Origin: Bufo bufo
Lineage: Eukaryota > Chordata > Amphibia > Anura > Bufonidae
Length of the DNA: 64,000 bases
Direction: 5' to 3'
Assembly (NCBI RefSeq): GCF_905171765.1
Contig: NC_053392.1
Coordinates: 410,361,299 to 410,425,298 of the forward strand
In this document: positions 44,220-55,980 of the stretch, piece by piece
Layout of the letters: every line of letters begins with the position of its first letter
How positions within the stretch are numbered: position 1 is the stretch's first letter
The notes under the pieces: generated by a model
Told to the model about the DNA's origin: nothing
The model's database searches: none
What the model saw: the letters and a program-made list of their open reading frames with translations, nothing else
Program-made: the position numbers and the translations under genes

Positions 44220-46080
44220 GTCAAAAAATAAAATCTCACATGAACTCACCATACCCCTCACGGAATCCAAATGCGTAAAATGTTTTAGACATTTATATTC
44301 CAGACTTCTTCTCACGCTTTAGGGCCCCTAAAATGCCAGGGCAGTATAAATACCCCACATGTGACCCCATTTCGGAAAGAAGACACCCCAAGGTATTCGC
44401 TGAGGGGTATATGGAGTCCATGAAAGATTGAAATTTTTGTCCCAAGTTAGCGGAAAGGGAGACTTTGTGAGAAAAAAAAAAAAAAAATCAATTTCCGCTA
44501 ACTTGTGGCAAAAAAAAAAATTTCTATGACCTCGCCATGCCCCTCATTGAATACCTTGGGGTGTCTTCTTTCCAAAATGGGGTCACATGTGGGGTATTTA
44601 TACTGCCCTGGCATTTTAGGGGCCCTAAAGCGTGAGAAGAAGTCTAGGATCCAAATGTCTAAAAATGCCCTCCTAAAAGGAATGTGGGCCCCTTTGCGCA
44701 TCTAGGCTGCAAAAAACTGTCACACATCTAGTATCGCCGTACTCAGGAGAAGTTGGGGAATGTGTTTTGGGGTGTCATTTTACATATACCCATGCTGGGT
44801 GAGAGAAATATCTCGGTCAAATGCCAACTTTGTATAAAAAAATGGGAAAAGTTGTCTTTTGCCGAGATATTTATCTCACCCAGCATGGGTATATGTAAAA
44901 TGACACCCCAAAACACATTGCCCAACTTCTCCTGAGTACGGCGATACCACATGTGTGACACTTTTTTGCAGCCTAGGTGGGCAAAGGGGCCCACATTCCA
45001 AAGAGCACCTTTCGGATTTGACCGGCCATTTTTTACAGATTTTGATTTTAAACTACTTCTCACGCATTCGGGCCCCTAAAATGCCAGGGAAGTATAACTA
45101 CCCCACAAGTGACCCCATTTTGGAAAGAAGACACCCCCAGGTATTTCGTGATGGGCATAGTGAGTTCATGGAAGTTTTTCTTTTTTTGTCACAAGTTAGT
45201 GGAATATGAGACTTTGTAAGAAAAAAAAAAAAAAAATCATCATTTTCCGCTAACTTGTGACAAAAAATAAAAAATTCTAGGAACTCGCCATGCCCCTCGC
45301 GGAATACCTTGGGGTGTCTTCTTTCCAAAATGGGGTCACTTGTGGGGTAGTTATACTGCCCTGGCATTTTAGGGGCCCAAATGCGTGCGAAGTAGTTTGA
45401 AATCAAAATGTGTAAAAAATGGCCGGTGAAATCCTAAAGGTGCTCTTTGGAATGTGGGCCCCTTTGCCCACCTAGGCTGCAAAAAAGTGTCACACATGTG
45501 GTATCGCCGTACTCAGGAGAAGTTGGGGAATGTGTTTTGGGGTGTCATTTTACATATACCCATGCTGGGTGAGATAAATATCTTGGTCAAATGCCAACTT
45601 TGTATAAAAAAATGGGAAAAGTTGTCTTTTGCCGAGATATTTCTCTCACCCAGCATGGGTATATGTAAAAAGACACCCCAAAACACATTGCCCAACTTCT
45701 CCTGAGTACGGCGATACCAGATGTGTGACACTTTTTTGCAGCCTAGGTGGGCAAAGGGGCCCACATTCCAAAGAGCACCTTTAGGATTTCACCGGCCATT
45801 TTTTACAGATTTTGATTTCAAACTACTTACCACACATAAGGGCCCCTAGAATGCCAGGGCAGTATAACTACCCCACAAGTGACCCCATTTTGGAAAGAAG
45901 ACACCCCAAGGTATTTCGTGATGGGCATAGTGAGTTCATGGAAGTTTTTATTTTTTGTCACAAGTTAGTGGAATATGAGACTTTGTAAAAAAAAAAAAAA
46001 AAATCATCATTTTCCGCTAACTTGTGACAAAAAATAAAAAGTTCAATGAACTCACTATGCCCATCAGCGAATACCTTAGG
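44220..46080. repeat. Alternating inverted repeats
   Basis: The blocks gtggggtagttatactgccc, accttggggtgtcttctttc and tgtgttttggggtgtcattt recur five to six times in alternating orientation. Long ORFs here on both strands are artefacts. Confidence 0.85.
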
Positions 46081-46605
46081 GTGTCTACTTTCCGAAATGG
46101 GGTCATTTGTGGGGTGTTTGTACTGTCTGGCTATTGTAGAACCTCAGGAAACATGACAGGTGCTCAGAAAGTCAGAGCTGCTTCAAAAATCGGAAATTCA
46201 CATTTTTGTACCATAGTTTGTAAACGCTATAACTTTTACCCAAACCATTTTTTTTTTACCCAAACATTTTTTTTTTATCAAAGACATGTAGAACAATAAA
46301 TTTTGAGAAAAATGTATATATGGATGTCGTTTTTTTTGCAAAATTTTACAACTGAAAGTGAAAAATGTCATTTTTTTTGCAAAAAAATCGGTAAATTTCG
46401 ATTAATAACAAAAAAAGTAAAAATGTCAGCAGCAATGAAATACCACCAAATGAAAGCTCTATTAGTGAGAAGAAAAGGAGGTAAAATTAATTTGGGTGGT
46501 AAGTTGCATGACCGAGCAATAAACCGCTAAAGTTGTGGAGTGCCGATTTGTAAAAAAGGGCCTGGTCACTAGGGGGGTATAAACCTGTGGTCCTTAAGTG
46601 GTTAA

Positions 46606-47617
46606 GCTGGAGTCTTAACTCTTTTAACCGGTCTGTGTAAACAGGAGTGATCTTGTTCTTATTCTCTACAGCCTTGATATCAGCTAGTAAACCAGAGATT
46701 CTTTTGTCCCTAATTTTTTTTGCCGTGTGGCTCAGTTTAATAAAGTGTCCCCTAATGAATGCTTTATGCGCATTCCACAAGGACATAGGACAGGAGACTG
46801 AACCAACATTATGCTGGAAAAATTCGCACAGGGCCTGTTCTAAGTCCTTTTTATATGTCGGGTGAGACAAGAGAAAATCACTACAGAGCCAGAGGCAAGG
46901 GCTTGGAGTCGTAAACGATTTCTGTATTGACATCGTAATAGCTGCGTGGTCAGACCACTTAATCAGGCCAATGGAAGATTCTGACGCTAACGGAAGTAAT
47001 GATCTAGAGACCAGAAATAGGTCAATGCGGGAGTAAGAGCTATGCGCATTAGAGAAGTAAGTGTAATCCCGTTCAAGCGGGTGATGGATGCGCCAAACAT
47101 CAAACACCTCTTCCGCATGCGCCCAATTTCTAAGACTATCAACCCTGTGTCTAGAGGGATGGGAGCTATCCAGGTCAGACAAAGGAGGAAGATTATAATC
47201 ACCACACAAAATCAAATGACCCTGCCTAATTTTCTCTACTTTTTTAAGAAGTTTTTTCAGAAAGCTGACCTGATTTGTGTTAGGAGCATACAGCGCTACA
47301 ATAGTATATCGAACATTATTAATGATGCAGGCGAGAATAATATATCGACCCGCTTCATCGATAATGCACTTATTCTGGATGACTGCAACAGTATCTCTAA
47401 AAGCTAAGAGTACCCCCCTCTGCTTTTTAGCATAATGTGAGTGAAGTATGACCGGGAATTTAAGGTGGTGGATTCTACCTTTGTCTTTTTCTAGGAGATG
47501 GGTCTCCTGGGCACATACAATATCCCCTTGAAGGTCTAAAGCCTCCTGCCATAGAAAGGCCCTTTTTGAAGGGACATTTAATCCCCGTACATTTAAGGAA
47601 ACAAACTTAATAACCAT
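46606..47617 (-). pseudogene. LINE B ORF2, apurinic-type endonuclease domain
   Basis: The start MVIKFVSLNVRGLNVPSKR opens an intact endonuclease domain that nicks target DNA: CAQETHL (catalytic Glu), LILCGDYNLPP (Asp/Asn), YSRIDLFLVS and KWSDHAAITM (Asp-His). It stays open for more than 330 codons until the TTAA element at 46605. The RT domain is missing from this copy. Confidence 0.9.
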
Positions 47618-47928
47618 TGGTAAAATTTTGCAATGCTTAACCTGAAGTATACATGTGATTCAATGTGAGCAGAGCGGGTCAACCAAGAAAAGGAGCTATA
47701 ATCCCCATCTCCTTTAGCAGGTGCTGGTAATTGAGAGCCTAGAACAGCAATCTGAAACATAAAACAAGAAGAGCATAGAACAAACATATAACTGAGCAGC
47801 GCTCTTAGCTGCTGCGAAAGAGTGGGTGTAGTCCACGCTAAAATGGCGCAGGAGGTAACAGTGATGTTAAGCATCAGAAATAGAACATCACTGGCACCCA
47901 TGTGAATAAGTGAGAAGTCACACAGCCA

Positions 47929-49388
47929 TCAGTGCTTGGTACCCCTTCCAACTGTTACCACATGCCAGTCTGGAGGAACCAGTTGGGGATCTTTAGGAGA
48001 TCTGTCCGAGGAGACCGCCAGACTTATATTCCATTCGGATAGGAGGGCTTTCCCTGACGCCACGGAGCTGATATTATATAGTGTGCCGTTCCTATGCACC
48101 AAAAGCTTGACTGGAAATCCCCAGCAATAAGAGATGTTATGCTCCCTCAGAGCTAGGGTGATTGGAGCGAGCTGTCTACGTTGTCTCAGGGTAGCAGCAG
48201 ACAAGTCAGCGAATAACTTGCCGGTTTTATATGGGCCTGGAAGAGATCCTTTCTTCCTGGACGCCTCCAGAACTTGTTCCTTTACATGGAAAAAATGTAT
48301 TCTTGCAAGTACGTCTCTAGGCACAGTGTCTGGAAGATAATTAGGCTTTGGCACTCTATGTGCTCTGTCAATAATTAACTCCGAAGCTACTAGTGAGGGT
48401 AGGAGGACCCAGAAAAGAGCACTGAGGTATTGTTTAAGTTCTGTAGAAGGGACATCATCCGGGATACCTCGGAATTTTATATTATTCCTGCGGGATCTGT
48501 CCTCTAAATCATTTAGTTTAGCCTTGATCCTCTCTACTTCCTCCTTTAAATCATTGTGAGCATCCATCAGATTATTATGGGAGGATGTAAATTCTCCCAG
48601 CTTGTTTTCTATATGAGAGACTCTGGGGACTAGGCTTTGGACAGTAGACTTGATAGGGCCCAGCCAGGACTGCAATTCTGTATGTAGCGCCTTGCTCACC
48701 TCCAACATCATGTCCTTAATCAATGTGCCAGAGGCTGGCTGGTTAGAGGTCTGGAATTGCTCCAGATTAGGAGCTGTGAACTCTGGGGCTAAAGGAGTAT
48801 NNNNNNNNNNNNNNNNNNNNNNNNNNNNNNNNNNNNNNNNNNNNNNNNNNNNNNNNNNNNNNNNNNNNNNNNNNNNNNNNNNNNNNNNNNNNNNNNNNNN
48901 NNNNNNNNNNNNNNNNNNNNNNNNNNNNNNNNNNNNNNNNNNNNNNNNNNNNNNNNNNNNNNNNNNNNNNNNNNNNNNNNNNNNNNNNNNNNNNNNNNNN
49001 GTGGATCACTCACCTCCTGCTGCTGAGACGCCAGGGGCTCACACAGGTCCGTGCTCTGTTTCTCAGGGCTGGCTGCCGGAGTGTGTGGGCTTGCTGCCTG
49101 ACCAGCATCGCGGTCTTCTGCCGGTCTCTGGACTTCCCTGGGGGACTGTTGCTTCCATCCAGCCGTTGCCGAGCGACCTGTCAGCGCTGCTGAACGCAGT
49201 TCAGCCCTGGATTCCACTGCAGGAGACATCGCTCTCTGAGGTGAGGGATTCGGCGGGGAGTTGGTACTCTGGGAGCCATGCAGGGACGCAGGGGAAGTGG
49301 GAGCTGACTCCTCTGGCAGCCGGTCTCGGTCGAAATAAAAGTCCAGCTTCCCCTGCTGCTGTTTGGAACGCTTGCCCCTGGTCATCAT
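47929..49388 (-). pseudogene. LINE B ORF1, crosses assembly gap
   Basis: Start MMTRGKRSKQQQGKLDFYF at 49388, then a Ser/Pro-rich N-terminus. A coiled coil at 48723-48500 (NDLKEEVERIKAKLNDLEDR) is followed by the RRM start (SRRNNIKFRGIPDD). The C-terminal RNA-binding domain (DRAHRVPKPNYLP, RIHFFHVKEQVLEASR) ends at 47929. ORF1 proteins form trimers that coat LINE RNA. No stop is seen on either side of the gap. Whether the two halves are in frame depends on its true length. Confidence 0.85.
48801..49000. other. Assembly gap, 200 N
   Basis: Exactly 200 N. The round number suggests a gap of unknown size. Confidence 0.95.
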
Positions 49389-49729
49389 TCGGTGTGGGGA
49401 TGGTTCAGACCCGGGTGGCAGGCTGTAAGGAGGGCTGTGCAGGCTATTTCGTCGCTGGGGTGCAGGAGCTCTGGAATCAAGCGGCCATTAGCTTCGGCTG
49501 CTTAGCCACGCCCCGTGCATAGTAACATAGTAACATAGTAACATAGTACATAAGGCCGAAAAAAGACATTTGTCCATCCAGTTCGGCCTGTCATCCTGCA
49601 AGTTGATACAGAGGAAGGCAAAAAACCCTGTGAGGTAGAAGCCAATTTTCTCCACTTTAGGGGAATAAAAAATTCCTTCCCGACTCCAATCATGCAATCA
49701 GAATAACTCCCTGGATCAACGACCCCTCT

Positions 49730-52658
49730 CTAGTAGCTATAGCCTGTAATATTATTAAGCTCCAGAAATACGTCCAGGCCCCTCTTGAATTCCTTTATTG
49801 TACTCACCATCACCACCTCCTCAGGCAGAGAGTTCCATAGTCTCATTGCTCTTACCGTAAAGAATCCTCTTCTATGTTTGTGTACAAACCTTCTTTCCTC
49901 CAGACGCAGAGGATGTCCCCTCGTCACAGTCACAGTCCTGGGGATAAATAGCTGATGGGATAGATCTCTGTACTGACCCCTGATATATTTATACATATTA
50001 ATTAGATCTCCCCTCAGTCGTCTTTTTTCTAAAGTGAATAACCCTAATTTTGATAATCTTTCAGGGTACTGTAGTTGCCCCATTCCAGTTATTACTTTAG
50101 TTGCCCTCCTCTGAACCCTCTCCAGCTCTGCTATGTCTGCCTTGTTTACAGGAGCCCAGAACTGTACACAGTACTCCATGTGTGGTCTGACTAGCGATTT
50201 GTAAAGTGGTAGGACTATGTTCATATCACGGGAATCTATGCCCCTTCTGATGCAACCCATTATCTTGTTGGCCTTGGCAGCAGCTGCCTGACACTGTTTT
50301 TTGCTGCTTAGTTTGCTGTTTATTAAAATTCCTAGATCCTTTTCCATGTCAGTGTTACCCAGTGTTTTACCATTTAGTATGTACGGGTGACTTGCATTTT
50401 TCCTTCCCATGTGCATAACTTTACATTTATCAGTGTTAAACCTCATCTGCCATTTATCTGCCCAAGCCTCCAATCTATCCAGATCCCTCTGTAGTAGTAT
50501 ACTGTCCTCATCAGTGTAAATTACTTTACACAGTTTAGTGTCATCTGCGAAAATTGATACTTTACTATGCAAGCCTTCTACAAGATCATTAATAAATATA
50601 TTGAAGAGAATAGGGCCCAATACTGACCCCTGAGGTACTCCACTAGTGACAGTGACCCAATCTGAGTGTGTACCGTTAATAACCACCCTCTGTTTTCTAT
50701 CACTCAGCCAGTTACTTACCCACATACAGATGTTTTCTCCCAGTCCGAGCATTCTCATTTTATATACTAACCTTTTATGTGGTACAGTGTCAAATGCTTT
50801 GGAGAAGTCCAGATATACGACATCCATTGATTCGCCGCTGTCAAGTCTAGAACTTACCTCCTCATAGAAACTGATTAAATTAGTCTGACATGACCGATCC
50901 CTCACGAAGCCATGCTGATATGGTGTTATTTGCTTATTTCCGTTGAGATGCTCTAATATAGCATCTCTCAGAAAACCTTCAAACAGTTTACCCACAACAG
51001 ATGTTAAACTTACCGGCCTATAGTTTCCAGGCTCTGTTTTTGGCCCCTTTTTGAATATTGGCACCACATATGCCACGCGCCAATCCTGTGGGACATTCCC
51101 TGTCAGTATAGAGTCTGCAAATATTAGAAATAAGGGTCTGGCTATGACATTACTTAATTCCTTTAGGATACGGGGGTGTATGTCATCCGGTCCTGGCGAT
51201 TTGTCTATTTTAATCTTTTTAAGTCGCTGTTGTACTTCTTCCTGGGTCAGACAGGACACTTTTAATGGGGAATTTATTTTCGCATTCTGCATGTCATCTG
51301 AAAATTTATTTTCCTCAGTGAATACATTGGAGAAAAAAATATTTAACAGCTTTGCTTTCTCCTCGTCGCTCTCTGCGACTCCCCCCTCATTACTCTTTAA
51401 AGGGCCAACACCTTCAGATTTATACTTTTTAACATTTATATAATTGAAGAACATTTTAGGGTTAGTTTTACTCTCTTTGGCAATTAATCTCTCGGTCTCT
51501 AGTTTGGCCGCTTTTATTTGTTTTTTACATGTTCTATTTTTTTCCTTATAGTTTTTCAGTGCTACCCTCCTGTTTTAGTGTTTTATATGCTTTCTTTTTG
51601 TCATTTATTGCTTTCTTTACAGTTCTATTTATCCACATTGGTTTCTTTTTGTTCCTTAACCTTTTATTACCATACGGTATGTACCTCTCACAATGAGTTT
51701 TTAGGATGTTTTTAAAGATATCCCATTTTGTGTCTGTATTTGTGAGGACTTTGTCCCAGTTAGTTTGGCCTATGGCCTTTCTTAGTTGGCTAAATTTAGC
51801 TTTTTTGAAGTTTGGTATTTTTGTTCCTCCCTGTAGAAACGCTCTTTTGAATGATAATTGGAAGGTTATTACTTTATGGTCACTATTTCCCAGGTGTCCC
51901 CCAACCTGCACGTCTGTTGTTCTGTCAGGTCTATTGGTTAATACTAAGTCCAGTATGGCCGTCCCTCTAGTCGGGTCCTGAACGAGTTGGGAGAGGTAAT
52001 TGTCTTTGGTTATTGCCACAAACCTGTTTCTCTTATGAGATATACAAGTTCCAGTTTCCCAGTCTATATCTGGGTAGTTGAAGTCCCCCATAATAACCAC
52101 CTCATTATGATTTGCCGCCTCGTCTATCTCGTTCAGTAGCAGATTTTCTGTGGACTCTAGTATATTTGGTGGTTTATAGTAAACTCCTATTAGTAATTTA
52201 TTGTTGTTTTTAGCTCCATGTATCTCTACCCACAGTGACTCCACATGTTCATGTCCCTCACTTATATCTTCTCGGACTGTGGGCTTTAGACAGGACTTTA
52301 TATAAAGGCAGACCCCTCCCCCTCTCCGGTTTTGACGATCATTTCTAAACAGACTGTAACCTTGTACATTAACTGCCCAGTCATAGCTATCATCCAGCCA
52401 TGTCTCAGTTATTCCCACTATGTCATAGTCCTCCTCACACATCACTAATTCCAGTTCACCAGTTTTATTAGTCAGGCTTCTGGCATTAGTATACATACAT
52501 TTGAGAGGTTTATGTATATTTTTTACCCTACACCTTTCCTTCTGAACTGTTCTAATCCCTCCTTCCATTCCTCCCCCATTCTTATTACCTTGCCCCCGGT
52601 CTCTATCTTCCCCTCCTATAACGTAATTACCCTCCCCCCCAGTCCCTAGTTTAAACAC
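49730..52658 (-). pseudogene. CR1-type LINE ORF2, one frameshift
   Basis: Endonuclease at 52500-51870: CMYTNARSL, VGITETWLDD (Glu), IMGDFNYPDIDW (Asp/Asn) and SDHKVITF (Asp-His). After a linker, a single frameshift near 51455-51560 leads to the RT: SPGPDDIHPRIL, FKKGPKTEPGNYRPVSLTS, YLDFSKAFDTV (Asp), SGVPQGSVLGP and FADDTKLC (Asp-Asp). The C-terminal region (YKSLVRPHMEYC, LERVQRRATK) ends at 49730. Both domains keep all catalytic residues and no stop is seen apart from the frameshift, so the copy is fairly young. Confidence 0.9.
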
Positions 52659-52806
52659 TCCTCCAACCTTCTAGCCATCTTTCTCCCCAGCACAGCTGCC
52701 CCTTCCCCATTGAGGTGCAGCCCGTCCCTACGATAGAGCCTGTAGCCGATAGAAAAATCGGCCCAGTTCTCCAGGAACCCAAACCCCTCCTTCCTACACC
52801 AGTTCA
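52646..52806 (-). pseudogene. CR1-type ORF1, C-terminal end (esterase-like)
   Basis: About 50 codons: FLENWADFSIGYRLYRRDGL, HLNGEGAAVLGRKMARRLEE. The DGLHLN motif is the C-terminal Asp-x-x-His part of the SGNH esterase found in CR1 ORF1 proteins. An apparent Met start at 52831 lies in the target duplication and is not native. Confidence 0.7.
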
Positions 52807-52852
52807 CCATTAGCTTCGGCTGCTTAGCCACGCCCCGTGCATCATATTACTA

Positions 52853-53170
52853 ATGGGGCACTTCCTGCCCTTTATTTTTAGAATTCCAGTTTCTAGAGCA
52901 CTAACAATGTTGTATTGGAGACCTTCAAATTCCCCTTCCAAAAAACGACGCAGTCTGTCATCCTCCGTCATTAACCACTGAAGCTGGGATGCATAGTAGT
53001 AGCCTCGGAAACAAGGAACGGACAGGCCGCCATCTTCTTCATCTAACCATAAATATTTTAGTTTTAACCTAACCCTTTTTCTCCCCCAAATGAGATTATT
53101 TAGCACACCTTCTAATGCATTAAAGAAATGATCCCCTATCCATACAGGGCAGGAGGAAATGACGGTAGTA
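52853..53170 (-). pseudogene. LINE A ORF2, post-RT segment
   Basis: Reads FFNALEGVLNNLIWGRKRV, LDEEDGGLSVPCFRGYYYAS and QLQWLMTEDD, typical of the IWG...GGL..P.....YY..AQL region of L1/Tx1 ORF2. It is bounded on the right by a Gypsy fragment. Confidence 0.8.
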
Positions 53171-53501
53171 AATAAAGAATCTGCCGTGCCCCCTCCGGCA
53201 GTGAAAAGGCCCAGGATTGAGCGTTACCCCTGAGCAGCGATATAATGATCCCCACCCTCCGTTCTTCATCACCAGAGGAATGGGGAAGAAGGCGAAAATG
53301 GAGTTTGCAAGCCTCTCTAAAACGCACAAAATACTCACTACCCCCGGAGAACGTATCCGGGAGTGAGATCTTAGGCTCAGAACAAACTCCATGAACGCAA
53401 GCTGAACCGGTCACTTGAAACTGAGAAAAAGTCTTACGGAGGTCAGCTACCTCCAATGAAAGACCCTGGAAGCGCTCAGTCAAAAGTGAAACCGGATCCA
53501 T
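53171..53501 (-). pseudogene. Gypsy gag N-terminal fragment
   Basis: The start MDPVSLLTERFQGLSLEVAD lies about 23 bp from the LTR. It shares LPDTFSGGSEYFVRFREACK, LHFRLLPHSSG, RVGIIISLL and WAFSLPEGA with the gag remnant at 18500-18935, so both belong to related Gypsy lineages. It breaks off near 53171. Confidence 0.8.
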
Positions 53502-54050
53502 GCTTGGTTTTGGCTGCTTATAATGTCACGGATGGTGTACAGGAAACAAGACAATGCAATACAATAATGACTCACTGGATCCACAACTAAGGAACAAAAG
53601 GGAGACCCCTACATGAGACCTGCCACTCTCCCTAATTGCTCAGACTATGCGAACACCCCAAAGGTGGATGGGCGCATATCCACGTACCTCGGCTATCTAA
53701 TACCTGAAGACCCTACAATAGTGAGGGGACACGACCACTGGCTCCCTACACTAGACACGGAGGGAGTCAGGGTCACCTGAAAATCCAGCAGACAGAAAAT
53801 CACAAATAAAGGAACAGCACTTATCTTGCAGAGGACTGGGAAATAGAAACAGCAAGCACACACACTCCAGGAAGTTGTATAAGCCGCAACCTAATGCATC
53901 ATGGGGAGGAACTTAAAGGGAAGCAATCAGTCCAACTGCATGACAGCTGAGATAGACTAACGAGATGAGGAACTTAACCAAAACAAAGAAACTCAAGGAG
54001 GAGGATCTGGAAAGCTCCTGTCAGAGCTTCTCAACTGTCTGGTTGTGACA
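53171..54050 (-). mobile_element. Gypsy fragment: 5' LTR and start of gag
   Basis: LTR 53524-54050 (tgtcacgg...ggttgtgaca, 527 bp) followed on the minus strand by gag. Everything downstream is deleted, together with the LINE A segment that should hold the RT YADD box. Confidence 0.75.
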
Positions 54051-55421
54051 GATGCGCCCTTTCCCCCGAACCCCCTAATTTTATCATCTGCTCGAACTTT
54101 GCAAGCCAAAGGCTCGATGAATATAGCGAACAATAGTGGGGAGAGTGGGCACCCCTGCCTAGTTCCCCTTTGCAATGGTACCGACTCTGATATCACGCCA
54201 TATGATACAGCAGTTGTACCCATCTGATGAATTTTTCCCCCAGGTTAAACTCATGCATTATTTTCCAGAGGTATGCCCATTCCACCCTGTCAAACGCCTT
54301 TTCCGCGTCCAAGGACAGGATGGAATGGGCACCCTCCCCGCTCATCTGTGCATTCAACAGTGTCCGCCGAATATTCGTCTGGGCTTGGCGTTTGGGTACG
54401 AACCCTGATTGGTCCGGGTGTATTATTTTCTCTATAACTCTTTTTAGACGATTTGCAAGCAATTTAGCGCATAGTTTAAAATCAGTGTTACGAGTCCACC
54501 TTGCTCTCATCCTTCCCTTTTTTTCCCAACAGAGTTTTGACAGCCTCCGAAAGGGAGGCAGGGAGTTCACCCCTGTCCATTGAGTCATTTAGGACCTGCA
54601 CAAAGACTGGGAGAATAACCTCTCCATATCTTCTATATATCTCGAAGGGGAGGCCATCCAACCCGGGACTAGAGTTGCCCTGTATAGATTTCAACGTGTC
54701 CCATAGTTCCTGCAATTTGATGGGGCCATTCAATAATTCCCTATCCTCCTCAGAGAGTCTAGGGATCGGCACTCCCTCTAAAAAGAGTCCGACATCATCA
54801 ATCCCCCCCATCCCCTCCGAGGAGTAGAGGTCCCTATAATATTTGACAAATTCCTGCTCTATCTCTCCCTGGTTGGATGTCGTCCCCCCGTCTCTCCTCT
54901 CAACACTCCTAATTCTACTGCCTCCCCTCTGGTTCTGTACAAGTGTGGACAACAATCTCCCCGACTTTCCGGATTCCCTGAAATACCGAGCCCCCTCAAA
55001 AAACACTTTTTGTTGTGCCTTATCCACCAAATAGTTCCTTAATGAAGTTTTAGCGTCTTCCAGCTGTCCCAACAACTCGGGGAGATTCTTTACCAGAAGT
55101 TCTTCTTCTATTTCTTTTACTTTGTCTCCTAACTCTCTCTCCTTCTTGGCAAATCCACTTTTTAATCCCTTGATTTTACTAACCAGGATACCACATAGGT
55201 ATGCTTTAAATGCATCCCATACATACCCTATTTGTGTGGATCCTAAATTGTTCTGCCAATAAACCTCTACAGTATGTCCGCCCTGACACCCTGTTCCTCG
55301 TTAATTAGATTCAGCCAATGTGGATTCAAACGAAACTCTTGGCTTTTTGGCCTAGAGTTTGTTTTAAGCGTCAAGCAGATGGGGGACTGATCTGAGATAC
55401 TATTTGCTTCATAACTCATGC
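54051..55421 (-). pseudogene. LINE A ORF2, RT domain, damaged
   Basis: From right to left: the endonuclease tail (55421-55250), a helical linker (55075-54800), then RT blocks GNSSPGLDGLPFEIYR, NTDFKLCAKLLANRLK, DQSGFVPKRQ, SLDAEKAFDRVEWAYL (catalytic Asp) and GTRQGCPLSPLLFAIF. A frameshift with a loss of a dozen codons lies near 54490-54540, and another near 54200-54230. The YADD block is lost at the Gypsy junction. Confidence 0.85.
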
Positions 55422-55650
55422 TTAAAGAGGACCTTTCACCAGAGGAAAGCCTCTAAACTAACTATACAAAAGTGTAGAGCGGCGCCCAGGGATCCCGCTG
55501 CACTTACTGTTATCCCCGGGCGCCGCTCCATTCGCCCGGTATAGCCTCCGGTATGTAAGTAGTTAGGCTCCACCCACTTGATCCTGCCGCGGTCTCCTTC
55601 TCCTATGCTGTAGCGCTGGCCAATCGCAGCGCTCAGCTCATAGCCTGGCT
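55422..55650. mobile_element. TTAA MITE fragment
   Basis: Starts ttaaagaggacctttcacc, same family as 41288-41558 (reverse). The right end is replaced by Tc1 sequence. Confidence 0.65.
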
Positions 55651-55978
55651 ACTTCATCAGGAGCATGCACAGGCGTTGTAGGGAGGTCATACAGGCACGT
55701 GGAGGCCACACACACTACTGAGCCTCATTTTGACTTGTTTTAAGGACATTACATCAAAGTTGGATCAGCCTGTACTGTGTTTTTCCACTTTAATTTTGAG
55801 GGTGACTCCAAATCCAGACCTCCATGGGTTAAAAAACTTGATTTCCATTTTTTTTTTTTTGTGATTTTGTTGTCAGGACATTTAACTATGTAAAGAACAA
55901 AGTATTTCAGAAGAATATTTAATTAATTCAGATCTAGGATGTGTTATTTTTGTGTTCCCTTTATTTTTTTGAGCAGTG
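55651..55978 (+). mobile_element. Tc1-like element, 3' end
   Basis: The last ~22 transposase codons (FIRSMHRRCREVIQARGGHT, then stop) are followed by the 3' non-coding part and the terminal repeat ...ttatttttttgagcagtg, then TA (55979-55980). The 5' part is missing. How it joined the MITE is unclear. Confidence 0.75.
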
Positions 55979-55980
55979 TA

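Larger units (their letters stand above)
43092..46605. mobile_element. TTAA-flanked transposon, 3.5 kb, repeat-filled
   Basis: The ends ttaacctcttgccgcc and, inverted, ttaaccacttaaggacc are bounded by TTAA (43092-43095 and 46602-46605). No transposase. The interior is made of tandem and inverted repeats. Its excision rejoins the LINE B ORF2 frame. Confidence 0.8.
49521..52806 (-). mobile_element. CR1-type LINE, 5'-truncated
   Basis: Inserted into the 5' leader of LINE B with an identical 36-bp duplication (49485-49520 and 52807-52842). The 3' end carries the 8-bp microsatellite tail (atagtaac repeats at about 49519-49548) typical of CR1/L2/Rex1-type LINEs. The ORF1 tail and an almost complete ORF2 remain. 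Confidence 0.85.
42917..52836 (-). mobile_element. Second L1/Tx1-type LINE (LINE B), 3'-truncated
   Basis: Inserted in LINE A between copies of gtgcatcatattacta (42901-42916 and 52837-52852). The 5' end (minus strand ggggcgtggctaagcagc) is intact, with ORF1 47929-49388 and ORF2 47617-46606 continuing at 43091-42917. The copy stops in ORF2 before the RT domain, with no A-tail. It contains a TTAA element and a CR1 LINE. Confidence 0.75.

Noticed and set aside
44498..45764. Families of similar 60-106-codon ORFs on both strands
   Set aside because: They arise from alternating inverted repeats inside the TTAA element at 43092-46605.
52646..52831. A 61-codon gene starting at 52831
   Set aside because: Its first residues come from the target duplication; the rest is the truncated end of CR1 ORF1.
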